A stretch of 64,000 nucleotides of DNA from Amycolatopsis japonica (GCF_000732925.1 NZ_CP008953.1:6944001-7008000), one strand, 5' to 3'. Numbered from the stretch's first letter, positions 1 to 8,856 are shown. Translations and numbers: made by a program. Notes: a model not told the origin generated them from the letters alone.

Positions 1-935
1 AGGGACCGGGCCTGATTCGCCAGCCAGCCCTCGATCATCGCGTCCGGTTCGCCTCCCGCGTTTTCGGCCAGCAGCCCGAGAAAGGTGAGCGCGGGCGGGA
101 TCCCGTCCGGTCCCGCGTTGAAGTCCGTGAGCAGCTGAAAGGCTTCCCACGCGTCGGCGATGCCGTCCAGCCGCGGCGGCCGGACCGCGGGGCCGAGCGC
201 ACGGCTCACCATGATCGCCAGATTCGGGATTCTCATTCCGGTCAGATGGCGACGCAGGCCCACCAGATCCTTGCGGGGGACCAACTCCAGAACGGGACCG
301 GCCAGGTCGGCCGGAAAGAGTTCTTCGGCGCGCACCACCACCGAATCCGCGATGACTTCCCCGTGCAGCCGTAAATAAGCCATTCCGGTGAACGTCTTCA
401 CTGAAACAGGTAGCGGACGGTACAACTCGGGCAACAAGCCCGGGTCCTTCTCGATGACGTCCGCGAAGAAACGCTCCGATGAGATGAAGGCGATCATCCG
501 ATCGGATTCGGCGAAGGCCTCCTTCACCGGTTGTGCGTCGAGAATGCGGAAAGCGATATCGACCGCGTCCCCGACCCAGCCGTTGTCGTCGCCGATCACT
601 TCGCCGGCGTTGAGGCTCACCCTCAGCCGCATCTGCGCCTGCGGTGTCCGCGTGTGGTTGTACCGGCGGAGGGCGACACCGAGCCGGTCCGGCAGCAGGT
701 CCGCGACCAGGCTTTTGGTCGTTCCCGGCGGAAGCAGGATCAAGACGCCGTCACCGCGGTCCTCGTGCGCGCACGAATCGAAGTCGATACCGCTTTCGGC
801 GAACGCGATCTTCAAGACCTCGTACATGCCCTGGTGCACGGCGAGCCGGTCGAGACGGTTGCGGTCCGGCGCGGTGAACCCCACGACGTCCACCACGACG
901 ATCGTGCGGTCGAGAGCCCGCGTCGGTCGCGCCAC
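1..935 (-). CDS. Class III nucleotide cyclase-like protein with C-terminal VMAP/EAD-like helical region (3' end cut by window edge)
   Basis: Partial: 311 codons are present and the frame is still open at the left edge. The GTG start at 935 follows a GGGAGGG ribosome site. Residues 10-190 read as a class III cyclase fold: VVVDVVGFT with a metal-site Asp at residue 16, RGDGVLIL with the second Asp at residue 62, and VGDAVDIAFRI, the counterpart of the usual G-VN-AARL motif with Asn replaced by Asp and Arg kept. The remainder (about 200-311) is helical, with LRRHLTGMRIPNLA, AWEAFQLLTDFNAG and PPALTFLGLLAE. From memory these resemble helical regions of VMAP or effector-associated-domain proteins in actinobacterial conflict systems; that assignment is inference. 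No signal peptide, so cytoplasmic. Activity is uncertain because of the Asn-to-Asp change. Partner genes would lie left of the window. Confidence 0.7.
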   Translation of the reverse strand, partial: MARPTRALDRTIVVVDVVGFTAPDRNRLDRLAVHQGMYEVLKIAFAESGIDFDSCAHEDRGDGVLILLPPGTTKSLVADLLPDRLGVALRRYNHTRTPQAQMRLRVSLNAGEVIGDDNGWVGDAVDIAFRILDAQPVKEAFAESDRMIAFISSERFFADVIEKDPGLLPELYRPLPVSVKTFTGMAYLRLHGEVIADSVVVRAEELFPADLAGPVLELVPRKDLVGLRRHLTGMRIPNLAIMVSRALGPAVRPPRLDGIADAWEAFQLLTDFNAGPDGIPPALTFLGLLAENAGGEPDAMIEGWLANQARS

Positions 936-1013
936 TGGCCCCCTCCCAAGGTCCACGGCGCCGACCCACGGCGCCGACCGCCACATTATCGCGCCGATCG
1001 GCCCGGGGTTGAG

Positions 1014-1025
1014 TGTCAATTGACA
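1014..1025. promoter_or_regulatory. 12-bp perfect palindrome upstream of the cyclase-like gene
   Basis: TGTCAATTGACA is self-complementary and lies 79 bp upstream of the GTG start at 935, in the 168-bp gap after the protease gene. It could be an operator or part of a promoter. The nearest GATAAT on the minus strand is 23 bp away, too far for a standard -35/-10 pair, so no promoter is claimed. Confidence 0.3.
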
Positions 1026-1053
1026 AATAGGAGGCTGCGGTTCGGTGTTAACG

Positions 1054-1099
1054 CTCGTGAGCGGTGAGGACGGTGGGAACCATCCTCACCACTCACGAG
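1054..1099 (-). terminator. 21-bp hairpin terminator of the trypsin-like gene
   Basis: Arms 1054-1074 and 1079-1099 pair over 21 bp around a 4-nt loop. The two imperfect positions are C-A in plus-strand RNA but G-U in minus-strand RNA, so the stem is continuous only in the transcript of the leftward protease gene ending at 1104. The arm contains CGTGAGTGG, shared with the hairpin at 40861. Confidence 0.6.
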
Positions 1100-1103
1100 G
1101 GGG

Positions 1104-1832
1104 TCAGACTCCGGCGACCTGCTGGATCCAGCTGCGGTAGCGGGTGATGTTGGTGTAGGCGGTGTTGTTCGACCGGTCGCTGGTCGAGGCGACGCCGACC
1201 TGGCGGCCACCGGAGAACATCGGGCCGCCCGAGTCACCGCCGGCGGTGATGCCGTCGACGCGGTTCGCGCAGACCGCGACCCCGCCGTTGTAGTCGCTGC
1301 AGCTGACCGAGTTGACCCGGACGGTGGCGACCTTCAGGTAGCGGGACTGGCAGTTGATCTCCGAACCGCACTGACTCGTCGCGCCCCAGCCGTAGACCTG
1401 GACGTTCTGCCCGACGGCGACATTGCTCGTGGTGCCGAGCGGCGAGTAGGTGGCGTTGACCGAACTGGTCAGCCGCACGATGGCGAGGTCCGCGCCCGAG
1501 TGGCGGGTGATGCTCGCCGCGGTGGCCATGGTGCCGCCGCTCTGCTGGTCGAGGCTGCCGATGCGGAACGTGTAGCTGCCGCTGCTCGCGACGCAGTGCT
1601 TGGCGGTGAGGATGTACTGCGGCGCGATGATCGTGGCGGTGCAGTTCTGCTGGCCGTTCACGAACAGCCGGGCCGCCCAGGGAGCGTTCTGCGCGTACTG
1701 ACCACCGATGATCATCGGCTGCACGCCCGAGGGTTCGGCGGCGGTCGCGGCGGGGGCGGTCGAGCCGAGCAGCGCCATGAAGGCGGTGCCGGCGAGCAGG
1801 ACAAGAGAGCGCAGTCGCATGTTCCGACTCAT
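1104..1832 (-). CDS. Secreted trypsin/chymotrypsin-family serine protease
   Basis: Extracellular S1-family endopeptidase of 242 residues. The first about 32 residues are a Sec signal peptide (basic MSRNMRLR, then a hydrophobic core ending at ATAAEP). The catalytic triad is visible: His in TAKHCV, Asp in DLAIVRL and Ser in GGDSGGPMF, with paired cysteines around the His and Ser loops. The residue six before the catalytic Ser is not the Asp typical of trypsin, so Arg/Lys specificity should not be assumed. A short propeptide probably precedes the IIGGQYA mature start. It stands alone between two other leftward genes and ends in the hairpin at 1054. Because it is exported, it is unlikely to work with the cytoplasmic cyclase-like protein downstream. 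Confidence 0.9.
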   Translation of the reverse strand: MSRNMRLRSLVLLAGTAFMALLGSTAPAATAAEPSGVQPMIIGGQYAQNAPWAARLFVNGQQNCTATIIAPQYILTAKHCVASSGSYTFRIGSLDQQSGGTMATAASITRHSGADLAIVRLTSSVNATYSPLGTTSNVAVGQNVQVYGWGATSQCGSEINCQSRYLKVATVRVNSVSCSDYNGGVAVCANRVDGITAGGDSGGPMFSGGRQVGVASTSDRSNNTAYTNITRYRSWIQQVAGV

Positions 1833-1970
1833 TTCTGCGGCGGGGATCCGGCCGCTTCAGTGGGGACGAACGCGCTGATTCTGTGTCGTGCCAAGGGAAG
1901 CCGGAAACCGACGAAAGTTCGCGTGGGCTACCTATTTATTTCGAGGGCCCGGGCGAAGATCATTAGGTAG

Positions 1971-3005
1971 TCACTCGCGTAGCAGGCGCCAAGCGGTGAG
2001 GGCGAGCCTCACCCGCGTCAGGCCGAGCGGGTCGGTCAGGTCGACGGACAGGCTTTTGCCGATCTGGGTGAGCCGCCGCGCCACACTGCTGTGGTGCAGG
2101 TGCAGGGAATCGGCGGCCTGGCGCACGGAACCCGTGGCGCAGTAGGCGTCCAGCGTCCGCAGGTCCTCCGGATCCGCGGCCAGCTTCGTGATCGCGACGA
2201 CGTCGGCGTTGGCCCGCGTGTCCTCTTCCGGGATCCGCGCGAGCAGCGCGAGGGCGCCGAGGTCGCGATGGTGGATCACCGGACGGCGCGCGGTCGTGAA
2301 CCGCAGCGCGGTCGTCGCGTCCAGCCAGGACCGATGCGGGCATTCGGCGTCGCCGATCCCCGCGCGGACGTCTTCGGGGAACCGGGCCGGGTCCACCGCG
2401 GCGGCCAGGATGATGCCGACGTCGCCGAGTGACGCGGCCTTGACCGGGCGCCCGTGGCAGATCAGGCCCCCGATCTTCTCGAGCGGGAGCCCGGACCGGA
2501 CGGCGATCACGCGGATCGGCGCGTCGCCGGGGAAGCCCAGCAGCCGCAAGGCCCGGTTCCTGGCGGCGTCGTCGCTGGCGGAGCTGATCACGAGTTCCAC
2601 CAGCGCCGGATCGGCCATGGTGGTGCGGGCCGGTCCGTAGCGTTCGACGACCGTCGCCACGGCGATCGCGAGGCGGTCCAGCACCGCTTCGTCGAGGGCG
2701 GCGGCCTCCCCCTCGCGTTCCAGCCAGACCGTGCCGATCTCTTCGTCGTCGAGGGTGACGGCCATCGTGATGGACGCGGGCACGGAGGCCGGAGCGGCTT
2801 CGCGTCCGTCGGGGGCCATGCGGATGGTGCGTCCCGTGCTGTGCAGCCGGATACCCGCCGCGCATTCCGCCAGGCCCGCGGTGGCGCGGGCGAGCGCGGG
2901 GAGGTCGACCCGGCGCCGCATCAGGGTGTCGTAGAACATCACGACCCGGATCGCGCCCTCGACGTCGGGATCCAGATGCGACAACCGCGCGGCCAATGCC
3001 TCCAT
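1971..3005 (-). CDS. PucR-family transcriptional regulator
   Basis: A 344-residue cytoplasmic DNA-binding protein. The C-terminal 60 residues (LDAYCATGSVRQAADSLHLH followed by VARRLTQIG) form the PucR-type helix-turn-helix that recurs in purine, nitrogen and secondary-metabolite regulators. The N-terminal part has a GAF-like sensory segment (GIRLHSTGRTIRM, then EIGTVWLEREG). The ATG at 3005 is taken because upstream codons run into the divergent promoter region, and the product then has the usual compact family length. It is divergent from the esterase-ABC operon starting at 3102, with 96 bp between the two starts, so that operon is a plausible target. The ligand is unknown. Confidence 0.8.
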   Translation of the reverse strand: MEALAARLSHLDPDVEGAIRVVMFYDTLMRRRVDLPALARATAGLAECAAGIRLHSTGRTIRMAPDGREAAPASVPASITMAVTLDDEEIGTVWLEREGEAAALDEAVLDRLAIAVATVVERYGPARTTMADPALVELVISSASDDAARNRALRLLGFPGDAPIRVIAVRSGLPLEKIGGLICHGRPVKAASLGDVGIILAAAVDPARFPEDVRAGIGDAECPHRSWLDATTALRFTTARRPVIHHRDLGALALLARIPEEDTRANADVVAITKLAADPEDLRTLDAYCATGSVRQAADSLHLHHSSVARRLTQIGKSLSVDLTDPLGLTRVRLALTAWRLLRE

Positions 3006-3101
3006 GTCGGCGAGCCTACGCGGCGATCGTCGCACGAAGGGGCGATCACACGCGACGGATGGCGGCCGCCTTCCGGCCCCGAAGCCGGAAAGATCGTCGT
3101 C

Positions 3102-4004
3102 ATGGACCCCGAACTCGAAGCCTTCATCGCCCTGTTCCCCGCGGCGAACCTCGACGACCCGATCGCGGATCGCGAGAAGCTCGCGAAGCTGGCCATGTCG
3201 GTGCCGCGGCCCGACACCTCGGCCATGGAGGTCGAAGACCGGACCGTACCCGGCGACCCGGGTGTCCCGATCCGGATCTACCGCCCTCGGGAGGCGCGGG
3301 GCGCCATCATCTGGCTGCACGGCGGCGGCTGGGTCATGGGCAACCTGGAGACCGAGCACCCTTGGGCGGCGCGGCTCGCCGAGGCCTCCGGCGCGACCGT
3401 GATCTCGGTCGAGTACCGGCTGGCGCCGGAGAACCCGTTCCCGGCCGCGTTCGACGACGTCTACACCGTGCTGAACTGGACCGCGGACCACGCGGCCGAA
3501 CTCGGCGTCTCCCCCGACCGGATCGCGATCGGCGGGCACAGCGCGGGTGGCGGGCTCGCGGCGGCGACGGCCTTGCGTGCCCGCGACGAAGACGGCCCGC
3601 GGATCTGTTTCCAGCTGCTCAACCAGCCCGGACTCGACGACCGTCAGGAGTCGTGGTCGGCGCGGAACTTCACCGACACGCCGTGGATGAACCGCGCGAA
3701 GATCACCGCCGCGTGGGGGCACTACTTGGCCGGAAAGCCCGCACCGTCGCCGTATGCCGCCCCTTCGCGGGCCACCGATCTCTCCGGGCTGCCGCCCGCG
3801 TACGTGGCCTCCGCCGAGCTCTGCCCCAACCGCGACGAGAACATCGAGTACGCCCTCCGTCTGCTTCAGTCGGGGGTTTCGGTCGAGCTGCACCACTGGC
3901 CGGGCACCTTCCACGGGTCACAGGCGATCCTGTCCGCCGAGGTGTCCCGCCGCCAGATCGACGAACTGGGCGGCGTCCTGCGCCGCGCGCTGGCCGAGTC
4001 ATGA
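3102..4004 (+). CDS. Alpha/beta hydrolase, HSL (hormone-sensitive-lipase-like) esterase
   Basis: A 300-residue cytoplasmic carboxylesterase of the HSL family. The oxyanion-hole motif WLHGGGWVMG is near residue 70, the nucleophile elbow GGHSAGGG near 147, and the acid and His are most likely in CPNRDEN and TFHGSQ near the C terminus. The ATG at 3102 gives a normal family length. Its stop overlaps the start of the next gene (ATGA), so it is translationally coupled to two ABC half-transporters. This arrangement would suit cleavage of a small ester handled by the transporter, for example an iron-chelating ester; that is inference, and a generic detoxifying esterase is equally possible. Confidence 0.85.
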   Translation: MDPELEAFIALFPAANLDDPIADREKLAKLAMSVPRPDTSAMEVEDRTVPGDPGVPIRIYRPREARGAIIWLHGGGWVMGNLETEHPWAARLAEASGATVISVEYRLAPENPFPAAFDDVYTVLNWTADHAAELGVSPDRIAIGGHSAGGGLAAATALRARDEDGPRICFQLLNQPGLDDRQESWSARNFTDTPWMNRAKITAAWGHYLAGKPAPSPYAAPSRATDLSGLPPAYVASAELCPNRDENIEYALRLLQSGVSVELHHWPGTFHGSQAILSAEVSRRQIDELGGVLRRALAES

Positions 4005-5743
4005 CGACGCCTACGACAGCCCGCCTGCTGCGTCCGTTCGCCGGGAGTTTCGCCGCCGTCGTCGTCCTGCAGATCATCGGCGCCATCTCGGGGTTGGCGC
4101 CGCTGCTCGCGGTCGTCGAACTGGGCCGGGCGCTGCTGGCGCCCGGCCCGGTCGACGAGGGCCGGGTCTGGACCGCGGTGATCGTGGGCGCGGCCGGATT
4201 GTTCGTCCGGCTGGTGCTCACGGCCGCGTCGTCCGGGATCGGGCATCTGCTCGACGGCCGGGTCCAGCTCACCTTCCGCCGTCTGCTCGCCGAACGCCTC
4301 GGCCGCGTGCCGATCGGCTGGTTCTCCGGGCGTCGCACCGGTGAGCTGGCCAAGGTCGTCGGCGAGGACGTCGGCGCCGTGCACCCGTTCATCGCCCACA
4401 CCCCCGGCGAACTCGTCTCCGCCTTCGTCGTCCCGCTGGTGTCACTGGGCTACCTGCTCACCATCGACTGGCGGCTCACCCTGATCACGCTGATCCCGGT
4501 CGTCCTCGCGGTGGCGCTGGTGCCGTTGATGATGACGCCCTCCCGGCTTCGCGAGCAGGAGGAGTTCGACCGCGGGATGGCGGGGATCTCGGATTCGGTC
4601 GTCGAATTCGTCCAGGGCATCGCCGTGGTCAAGGCGTTCGGCGGAGCGGGCCGCGCCCACCGCAGGTTCCGCACCGCCGCGGATGACTTCGTCGCCACCT
4701 TCACCCGATGGGTACGAGGGATGGCCGGGCCGGCGGCGGGAATGCAGCTGGCGTTGTCGCCGCCGTTCGTCCTGCTGGTGGTCCTGATCGGCGGCACGCT
4801 GCTGATCACCGGCGGAGGCCTCGCCCCGGTCGATCTCCTGCCGTTCCTGGTGCTGGGGCTGGGCTTGACCGCCCCTGTGGCCGCACTCGGCCACGGCTTC
4901 GACGAACTGCAGGCCGCCCGGCGCGCGACCGGCCGGATCCGCGACGTGCTCGGTGTGCGACCCCTGCCGGAGCCGGAGAATCCCCTTGTGCCAAAAGGGC
5001 ATCGAGTCGAGCTGCGTGACGTCCGGTTCGGCTACGACGCCGACCGCGAGGTCCTGCACGGCATCGACCTGGTCCTCGAACCGGGCACCGTCACCGCCCT
5101 CGTCGGCCCGTCCGGCGGTGGGAAGTCCACTTTGGTCACTTTGCTGCCGAGGTTCTTCGACCCCACGGAAGGGACGATCCTGCTAGGCGGTGTCGATCTG
5201 CGCGAGATCAGCGGCGAGGAGCTGTATCGCAAGGTCTCCTTCGTGTTCCAGGACGTCCGCCTGCTGCGCGCGTCGGTCGCGGAGAACATCGCGCTGGCCG
5301 TGCCGCACGCCGATCTCGACGACGTCGTGCGCGCCGCCCGGCTGGCGAACATCCACGACCGGATCCTCGAACTGCCGCGCGGCTACGAAACGGTGCTGCA
5401 CGAGGAAACCGGCTTGTCGGGCGGGGAAGCCCAGCGGATCTCGCTGGCCCGCGCGCTGCTCGCCGACACGCCCGTCCTGGTGCTCGACGAGGCCACCGCG
5501 TTCGCCGACCCGCAGACCGAACTGGCCGTGCGCCGGGCTCTCGCGACGACACGGGCCGACCGGACGATCCTGGTCATCGCGCACCGGCTGGAAACGGTCG
5601 TCGACGCAGACACCGTCGTACTACTGGAGAACGGCGTCATCGCCGAACGCGGGAAGCCCGCGGAACTGCTGACCCGGAACGGGAAATTCGCCGCATTCTG
5701 GCGTTCCCAGCACGCCGCCGAACCACAGGGGGAACCTCGATGA
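4001..5743 (+). CDS. ABC transporter half-molecule (membrane domain + ATPase), first of a pair
   Basis: A 580-residue type-IV (exporter-fold) ABC half-transporter. About six transmembrane helices occupy residues 15-300. The C-terminal ATPase has Walker A GPSGGGKST, the signature LSGGEAQR, Walker B VLVLDEAT and the switch His in VIAHRLE. It overlaps the esterase gene by 4 bp and the second half-transporter by 4 bp, so the two probably form a heterodimer. Heterodimers with this fold and gene order include the siderophore importers IrtAB and YbtPQ, and the overall sequence looks closest to those. There is no N-terminal flavin/siderophore-interaction domain, so import versus export cannot be settled from sequence. 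Confidence 0.85.
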   Translation: MTTPTTARLLRPFAGSFAAVVVLQIIGAISGLAPLLAVVELGRALLAPGPVDEGRVWTAVIVGAAGLFVRLVLTAASSGIGHLLDGRVQLTFRRLLAERLGRVPIGWFSGRRTGELAKVVGEDVGAVHPFIAHTPGELVSAFVVPLVSLGYLLTIDWRLTLITLIPVVLAVALVPLMMTPSRLREQEEFDRGMAGISDSVVEFVQGIAVVKAFGGAGRAHRRFRTAADDFVATFTRWVRGMAGPAAGMQLALSPPFVLLVVLIGGTLLITGGGLAPVDLLPFLVLGLGLTAPVAALGHGFDELQAARRATGRIRDVLGVRPLPEPENPLVPKGHRVELRDVRFGYDADREVLHGIDLVLEPGTVTALVGPSGGGKSTLVTLLPRFFDPTEGTILLGGVDLREISGEELYRKVSFVFQDVRLLRASVAENIALAVPHADLDDVVRAARLANIHDRILELPRGYETVLHEETGLSGGEAQRISLARALLADTPVLVLDEATAFADPQTELAVRRALATTRADRTILVIAHRLETVVDADTVVLLENGVIAERGKPAELLTRNGKFAAFWRSQHAAEPQGEPR

Positions 5744-7440
5744 TCCGGATGTTGCTGAGCGTCCTCGGCCCCGAACACGCCCCGCCGGTGCGGCGGACCG
5801 TGGCGCTGATGACGGTGACCGGGATCGTCGAAGGGCTGTCCTACGCGTTGCTGGTCCCCTTGCTGCGGGCGCTGCTCGGGAGCACTCCCGGCGACGCCGT
5901 CCCGTGGCTGATCGCGTTCGGCGCGGCCTTCTCGGTGTTCGCGATCCTGCGCTACCGCGCCGATCTCTCCGGCTTCCGCGCCGGGACGACGTTGCTGCGC
6001 GGGATGTACCACCGGCTCGGCGACCATCTCGCCCGCCTGCCGATGGGCTGGTACGGCGGGAACCGGGTCGGCGAGGTGTCGGCGCTCGCCGGACCCGGTG
6101 TCCTGCAGGCGATGGGCGTGATCGCGCATCTGCTGGCCCCGTTCGTGGCCGCCTGCGTCACCCCGCTGACGATCGTGTTCGTGATCCTCGCCTTCGACTG
6201 GCGGCTGGGGCTGGCCGCGCTGATCGCCGTCCCGGTCGTGGCGGTGATCCAAGTGCGGACGGGCCGTTCGTCGGCCGCGACCGACGAGGAGGCCGCCCGG
6301 CGCGGCACCGAGGCGACCGGCCGGGTGATCGAGTACCTGCAGGCCCAGCCGGTGTTGCGCGCCGGAGGGCGGGCCGAGGAACGATTCCGGCTGCTCGACG
6401 ACTCGCTGCGGGACCTTCAGCGGGCGAACCGCCGGTCCACCCTGTCGGCGCTGCCCGGTGTCGTGGGGCTGACGTTCACGGTGCAGGCGCTGTTCACCGT
6501 CCTGCTCACGCTGGGCGCGTTCCTCGCACTTGGCGGGGAGATCGGGGCCGCCGAGGTCGTGGCGATCCTCGTCCTGGCCACGCGCTGCGCCGATCCGCTG
6601 CTCTCGCTGACCGACATCGACGGCAAACTCCGCGGCGCGCGTTCGGTGCTGGTACGGCTCGACGCGCTGCTGCGCACCGAACCGCTGCCGGAACCGCCGG
6701 AACCGGTCCGGCCGGAGCGGCACGATCTGGAGTTCGAGTCGGCCGCCTTCACCCGCAGCGGCCGCGCGGTGCTCGACGGCCTGTCGCTGACCGTCCACGA
6801 AGGACAGAAGCTCGCCCTCGTCGGCCCATCGGGCGCCGGGAAGAGCACGGTGCTGCAACTGCTCGCCCGGTTCCACGACGTGGATTCGGGCGCGGTGCGC
6901 GTCGGCGGGGTGGACGTCCGCTCGATGAGCACCGACGACCTGATGTCCCGCATCGCGATCGTGTTCCAGGACGTCTACCTGTTCGACGGCACTATCGAGG
7001 AGAACGTCCGGCTGGGCCGTCCGGACGCCGACGACGCCGAGGTGCGGGCCGCGGCGACGGCGGCCCGCCTCGACGAGGTGATCGAACGGCTGCCCGGCGG
7101 CTGGTCCGCGAACGTCGGCGAGGGCGGCGCGCTGCTGTCCGGTGGGGAACGCCAGCGGGTGTCGATCGCGCGCGCCCTGCTGAAGGACGCGCCCATCGTG
7201 CTGCTCGACGAGGTGACCTCCGCACTCGATCCGGTCAACGAAGCGGCCGTCCACGAGGGGATCGAGCGGCTCATGGCGGGCCGGACCGTGGTGATGGTGG
7301 CGCACCGGCTGCGGACCGTCGAGCGTGCGGACCACGTGGTCTTCCTGGACGGCGGCCGCATCGCGGAGGAAGGGAGCCACGGCGAACTGGCCCGGCTCGG
7401 CGGCCGGTACGCCGGGTTCCTCGAACCGCAAATCGCTTGA
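5740..7440 (+). CDS. ABC transporter half-molecule (membrane domain + ATPase), second of a pair
   Basis: A 566-residue partner of the preceding half-transporter. The N-terminal MIRMLLSVLGPEH segment and the six-helix membrane domain resemble IrtB/YbtQ-type subunits. The ATPase carries Walker A GPSGAGKST, signature LSGGERQR, Walker B IVLLDEVTS and MVAHRL. Both nucleotide-binding sites of the predicted heterodimer look catalytically complete, unlike many heterodimeric exporters in which one site is degenerate. Translation is coupled to the previous gene by ATGA. The Eis-type acetyltransferase gene follows 31 bp later and may belong to the same transcript. The iron-siderophore role is inference. 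Confidence 0.85.
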   Translation: MIRMLLSVLGPEHAPPVRRTVALMTVTGIVEGLSYALLVPLLRALLGSTPGDAVPWLIAFGAAFSVFAILRYRADLSGFRAGTTLLRGMYHRLGDHLARLPMGWYGGNRVGEVSALAGPGVLQAMGVIAHLLAPFVAACVTPLTIVFVILAFDWRLGLAALIAVPVVAVIQVRTGRSSAATDEEAARRGTEATGRVIEYLQAQPVLRAGGRAEERFRLLDDSLRDLQRANRRSTLSALPGVVGLTFTVQALFTVLLTLGAFLALGGEIGAAEVVAILVLATRCADPLLSLTDIDGKLRGARSVLVRLDALLRTEPLPEPPEPVRPERHDLEFESAAFTRSGRAVLDGLSLTVHEGQKLALVGPSGAGKSTVLQLLARFHDVDSGAVRVGGVDVRSMSTDDLMSRIAIVFQDVYLFDGTIEENVRLGRPDADDAEVRAAATAARLDEVIERLPGGWSANVGEGGALLSGGERQRVSIARALLKDAPIVLLDEVTSALDPVNEAAVHEGIERLMAGRTVVMVAHRLRTVERADHVVFLDGGRIAEEGSHGELARLGGRYAGFLEPQIA

Positions 7441-7471
7441 CGCCGCCGGGGAACGGCAATGCACTGTGCCC

Positions 7472-8668
7472 ATGAAGATCCGTTCCACGACCGCCGACGA
7501 CCGCGCCGTCTTCGTCGACACCATGTTCACCGCGTTCGCCCGGTTCCCGGACACCGCGGGCGAGACCTGGTCCTCGCTCGAAATGGACCGCGCCCTGCTC
7601 GCGGTTTCCGAGGACGGGCGGCCGGTGGGCACGGCCGCCGCCTACTCCTTCGAGCTGACGCTGCCCGGTGAGGTCGTCGTGCCGGCCGCCGGGGTGACCG
7701 CCGTCGGCGTCCTGCCCTCGCACCGTCGTCAGGGCGTGCTCAGCGCGATGATGCGGCATCAGCTCGCCGATTTCCGGGCCAGGGGCGAGTTCCTCTCCGT
7801 CCTGCTGGCGTCGGAGGCCCTGATCTACCGCCGGTTCGGCTACGGGCCGGCGACCTACACCCGGCGCCTGACGGTGCGGCGCCACCGGGCCGCCCTCGCC
7901 GTCCCCCGGGCGGCCGAGGTGACCACCGGCTCGATCGAACTGCTGCGCCGGGCCGACTGCGGCGAGATCCTGGAAACGGTCTACGACCGGTATCGCCGCG
8001 CCAGGCCCGGCGCGCTGTCGCGCCCGCACAGCTGGTGGGAGGCCGGCGCCGGGCAACCACCGATCTCCCGGGCATCGCGGTACGTCGCCGTGCATCGCGA
8101 CGCCGACGGCGTCCCGGACGGTTACGCCTCCTACTCGCTCACCGAACCCGACACCCTGACCGTCGACGAGACCATCGCCACCGACGACGCGGTGTCGACG
8201 GCACTGGCCAGGTTCCTGCTCGGGCACGACCTCGTCAGCGAAGTCGTGTTCAAGCACCGCCCGCTCGACGATCCGCTGCGCTGGCAGCTCGAAGACTTCC
8301 GCGCCGGCGAGCTCGGCGGCGACACGGATTGGCTGTGGGTGCGGCTGCTCGACGTCCCCCGCGCGCTCACCGCCCGCGGCTGGTCGGCCGACGGCGAGCT
8401 CGTCCTCGACGTCGGCGACCCGGCGCTCGACGAGCACGGCCGCCATCTGCTCACCGTCCGGGACGGCGAGGCGGCCTGTGTCCCGACGGAGCGGGAACCC
8501 GATCTGTCCCTCGACGTGAGCGATCTGGGCTCGATCTATCTCGGCGGCACCACTCCGAGCACACTCGTGCGGGCGGGCCATATCCGCGCCCATCACTCGG
8601 AGGCCGCGGCGGCGGCCGACGCTCTGTTCCGCACCGAGCGTCCTCCGCACTGCCTGCACTGGTTCTGA
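7472..8668 (+). CDS. Eis-family GNAT N-acetyltransferase
   Basis: A 398-residue cytoplasmic acetyltransferase. Residues 1-150 form the GNAT core with the acetyl-CoA loop VLPSHRRQGVLSAMM (the Q/R-x-x-G-x pattern). A second GNAT-like domain and a C-terminal sterol-carrier-like domain follow, the tripartite layout and length of mycobacterial Eis. The conserved Tyr before FGYGPAT is present, and the chain ends in a short aromatic tail (LHWF) as Eis proteins do; the terminal carboxylate acts as the catalytic base in that family. Eis proteins acetylate multiple amines of aminoglycosides and other amines; the physiological substrate here is unknown. It follows the ABC pair with 31 bp of spacing. Confidence 0.85.
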   Translation: MKIRSTTADDRAVFVDTMFTAFARFPDTAGETWSSLEMDRALLAVSEDGRPVGTAAAYSFELTLPGEVVVPAAGVTAVGVLPSHRRQGVLSAMMRHQLADFRARGEFLSVLLASEALIYRRFGYGPATYTRRLTVRRHRAALAVPRAAEVTTGSIELLRRADCGEILETVYDRYRRARPGALSRPHSWWEAGAGQPPISRASRYVAVHRDADGVPDGYASYSLTEPDTLTVDETIATDDAVSTALARFLLGHDLVSEVVFKHRPLDDPLRWQLEDFRAGELGGDTDWLWVRLLDVPRALTARGWSADGELVLDVGDPALDEHGRHLLTVRDGEAACVPTEREPDLSLDVSDLGSIYLGGTTPSTLVRAGHIRAHHSEAAAAADALFRTERPPHCLHWF

Positions 8669-8705
8669 TCGCGAGAGGGGCGCGGTCTCAGAGCGCGGAC
8701 GTTCG

Positions 8706-8734
8706 TTGACACCCCAAAGTGCCACTGCTCTACT
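8706..8734 (+). promoter_or_regulatory. Putative sigma-70-type promoter of the DszC-like gene
   Basis: TTGACA at 8706-8711 is a perfect -35. TCTACT at 8729-8734, 17 bp downstream, matches the -10 consensus at four of six positions. It predicts a leader of roughly 115 nt. It also rules out the in-frame GTG at 8719, which lies inside the promoter spacer, as a translation start. Confidence 0.45.
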
Positions 8735-8788
8735 CGGACGCATGCTCTGTACGGCCTGAACAAGTGTCGCTCATCCTCGAGAAACACC

Positions 8789-8826
8789 CGGGAATTCCGG
8801 GCGCTCCGCCCTGCCCGGAATTCCCG
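8789..8826 (+). promoter_or_regulatory. Perfect 14-bp stem-loop in the leader of the DszC-like gene
   Basis: CGGGAATTCCGGGC (8789-8802) pairs perfectly with 8813-8826 around a 10-nt loop. No T-run follows, and the start codon is 30 nt downstream, so it looks like an attenuator or mRNA-protecting stem and not a terminator of the upstream gene. A five-codon reading frame M-L-C-T-A-stop at 8742-8759 lies just before it. Confidence 0.5.
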
Positions 8827-8856
8827 TTCGCCCTCGCACAGAACGGAATTCACCCC

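Noticed and set aside
1..1832. Trypsin-like protease and cyclase-like gene as an effector pair of one defence system
   Set aside because: The protease has a clear signal peptide and is separated by a terminator hairpin, while the cyclase-like protein is cytoplasmic.
4001..7440. Half-ABC pair as a biosynthetic gene cluster exporter
   Set aside because: No NRPS, PKS or peptide-precursor genes are present in the window.
8719..8856. In-frame N-terminal extension of the DszC-like protein from GTG 8719
   Set aside because: The GTG lies between the predicted -35 and -10 boxes, and the extension crosses the perfect stem-loop and has no family counterpart.
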